A stretch of DNA of 6,115 nucleotides from an uncultured Actinomycetes bacterium (GTDB lineage: Bacteria; Actinomycetota; Actinomycetes; S36-B12; UBA5976): contig CAIYGJ010000074.1 of the NCBI GenBank assembly GCA_903925705.1, forward strand, positions 1 through 6,115. The letters run 5' to 3'. Positions within the stretch are counted from its first letter, which is position 1. The number at the start of each line of letters is the position of its first letter. Shown piece by piece: positions 6,052-6,115 of the stretch. The notes beneath the pieces are model-generated. The model saw nothing but the letters and a program-made list of their open reading frames with translations. It was not told the origin of the DNA and made no database searches. A program made the translations under genes and the position numbers.

Positions 6052-6115
6052 CACTTCACCTCTACCTTTATACCAAAATCAGCGGGAAATAACTTGAGTG
6101 CGCTTCGAACTGGTA
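6051..6115 (-). CDS. fdsB: 3' end of FdsB, formate dehydrogenase beta (NADH-binding) subunit, partial
   Basis: One minus-strand frame stays open from the window edge to a TGA at 6053-6051 and encodes 20 residues, PVRSALKLFPADFGIKVEVK. The SALxxFPxDFG pattern resembles the extreme C-terminus of NuoF/HoxF-like FdsB subunits, which hold FMN, NAD and a [4Fe-4S] cluster. The other two minus frames also end in this stretch, but with no recognisable sequence. The stop overlaps the fdsA ATG by one base, and the fdsA ribosome-binding site lies inside its last codons. The usual order fdsG-fdsB-fdsA supports the call. Only the tail is visible, so the identity rests on a short match and on context. Confidence 0.72.
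   Translation of the reverse strand, partial: PVRSALKLFPADFGIKVEVK
6057..6063 (-). promoter_or_regulatory. Shine-Dalgarno of fdsA
   Basis: AGAGGTG on the minus strand lies 5 nt before ATG 6051 and is the only strong Shine-Dalgarno in the window. It decides the fdsA start in favour of ATG 6051 over GTG 6054, and it lies within the last codons of fdsB. Confidence 0.75.

Noticed and set aside
6067..6072. TATAAA on the minus strand just before fdsA, a possible internal promoter
   Set aside because: It lies in the fdsB tail codons and has no -35 hexamer at the proper distance. The TGATG overlap makes read-through from fdsB the simpler explanation.

Overview
The window carries the distal part of a soluble NAD+-dependent formate dehydrogenase (Fds-type) operon and a set of genes that make and insert its molybdenum cofactor, with a histidine tRNA at the left edge. 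The bases are nearly all coding, intergenic gaps run from zero to a few dozen bases, and base composition looks moderate (by eye, not computed). The MobA protein carries a C-terminal helical extension of a type I associate with Actinobacteria (DUF6457-like), and FdhD has actinobacterial-looking C-terminal sequence. Ribosome-binding sites are weak or absent at several starts. Together these suggest a compact-genome actinobacterium of moderate GC, possibly a freshwater planktonic lineage; that assignment is an inference.

Layout, left to right: tRNA-His(GTG) on the plus strand (43-119), abutting the stop codon of fdhD. fdhD (120-947) and mobA (940-1776 or 1794) lie on the minus strand and overlap by 8 nt, so they look like one translationally coupled unit. 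moeA (from 1815, or 1809) runs divergently on the plus strand to 2987. Its stop codon overlaps the stop codon of fdsD (2984-3199, minus). fdsD follows 2 nt after fdsA (3202-6051, minus), which in turn overlaps by 1 nt the stop codon of a gene whose last 20 codons are in the window and look like fdsB. The minus-strand order is therefore fdsB-fdsA-fdsD, with the diaphorase genes (rest of fdsB and presumably fdsG) beyond the right edge.

How the genes fit together: MoeA inserts molybdate into molybdopterin, MobA converts Mo-cofactor to the guanine dinucleotide (bis-MGD) form, and FdhD transfers the sulfur that makes the cofactor active in formate dehydrogenase. FdsA holds bis-MGD and five Fe-S clusters and oxidises formate to CO2. 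FdsB (with FdsG) passes the electrons to NAD+, and FdsD is the small delta subunit needed for assembly or cofactor insertion. Earlier Moco steps (moaA, moaC, moaD, moaE, mog) are not in the window.

I see no previously undescribed system. The points worth a second look are architectural: zero-length or overlapping convergent junctions, a probable leaderless moeA, the MobA fusion, and an A-C mismatch in the tRNA-His acceptor stem.
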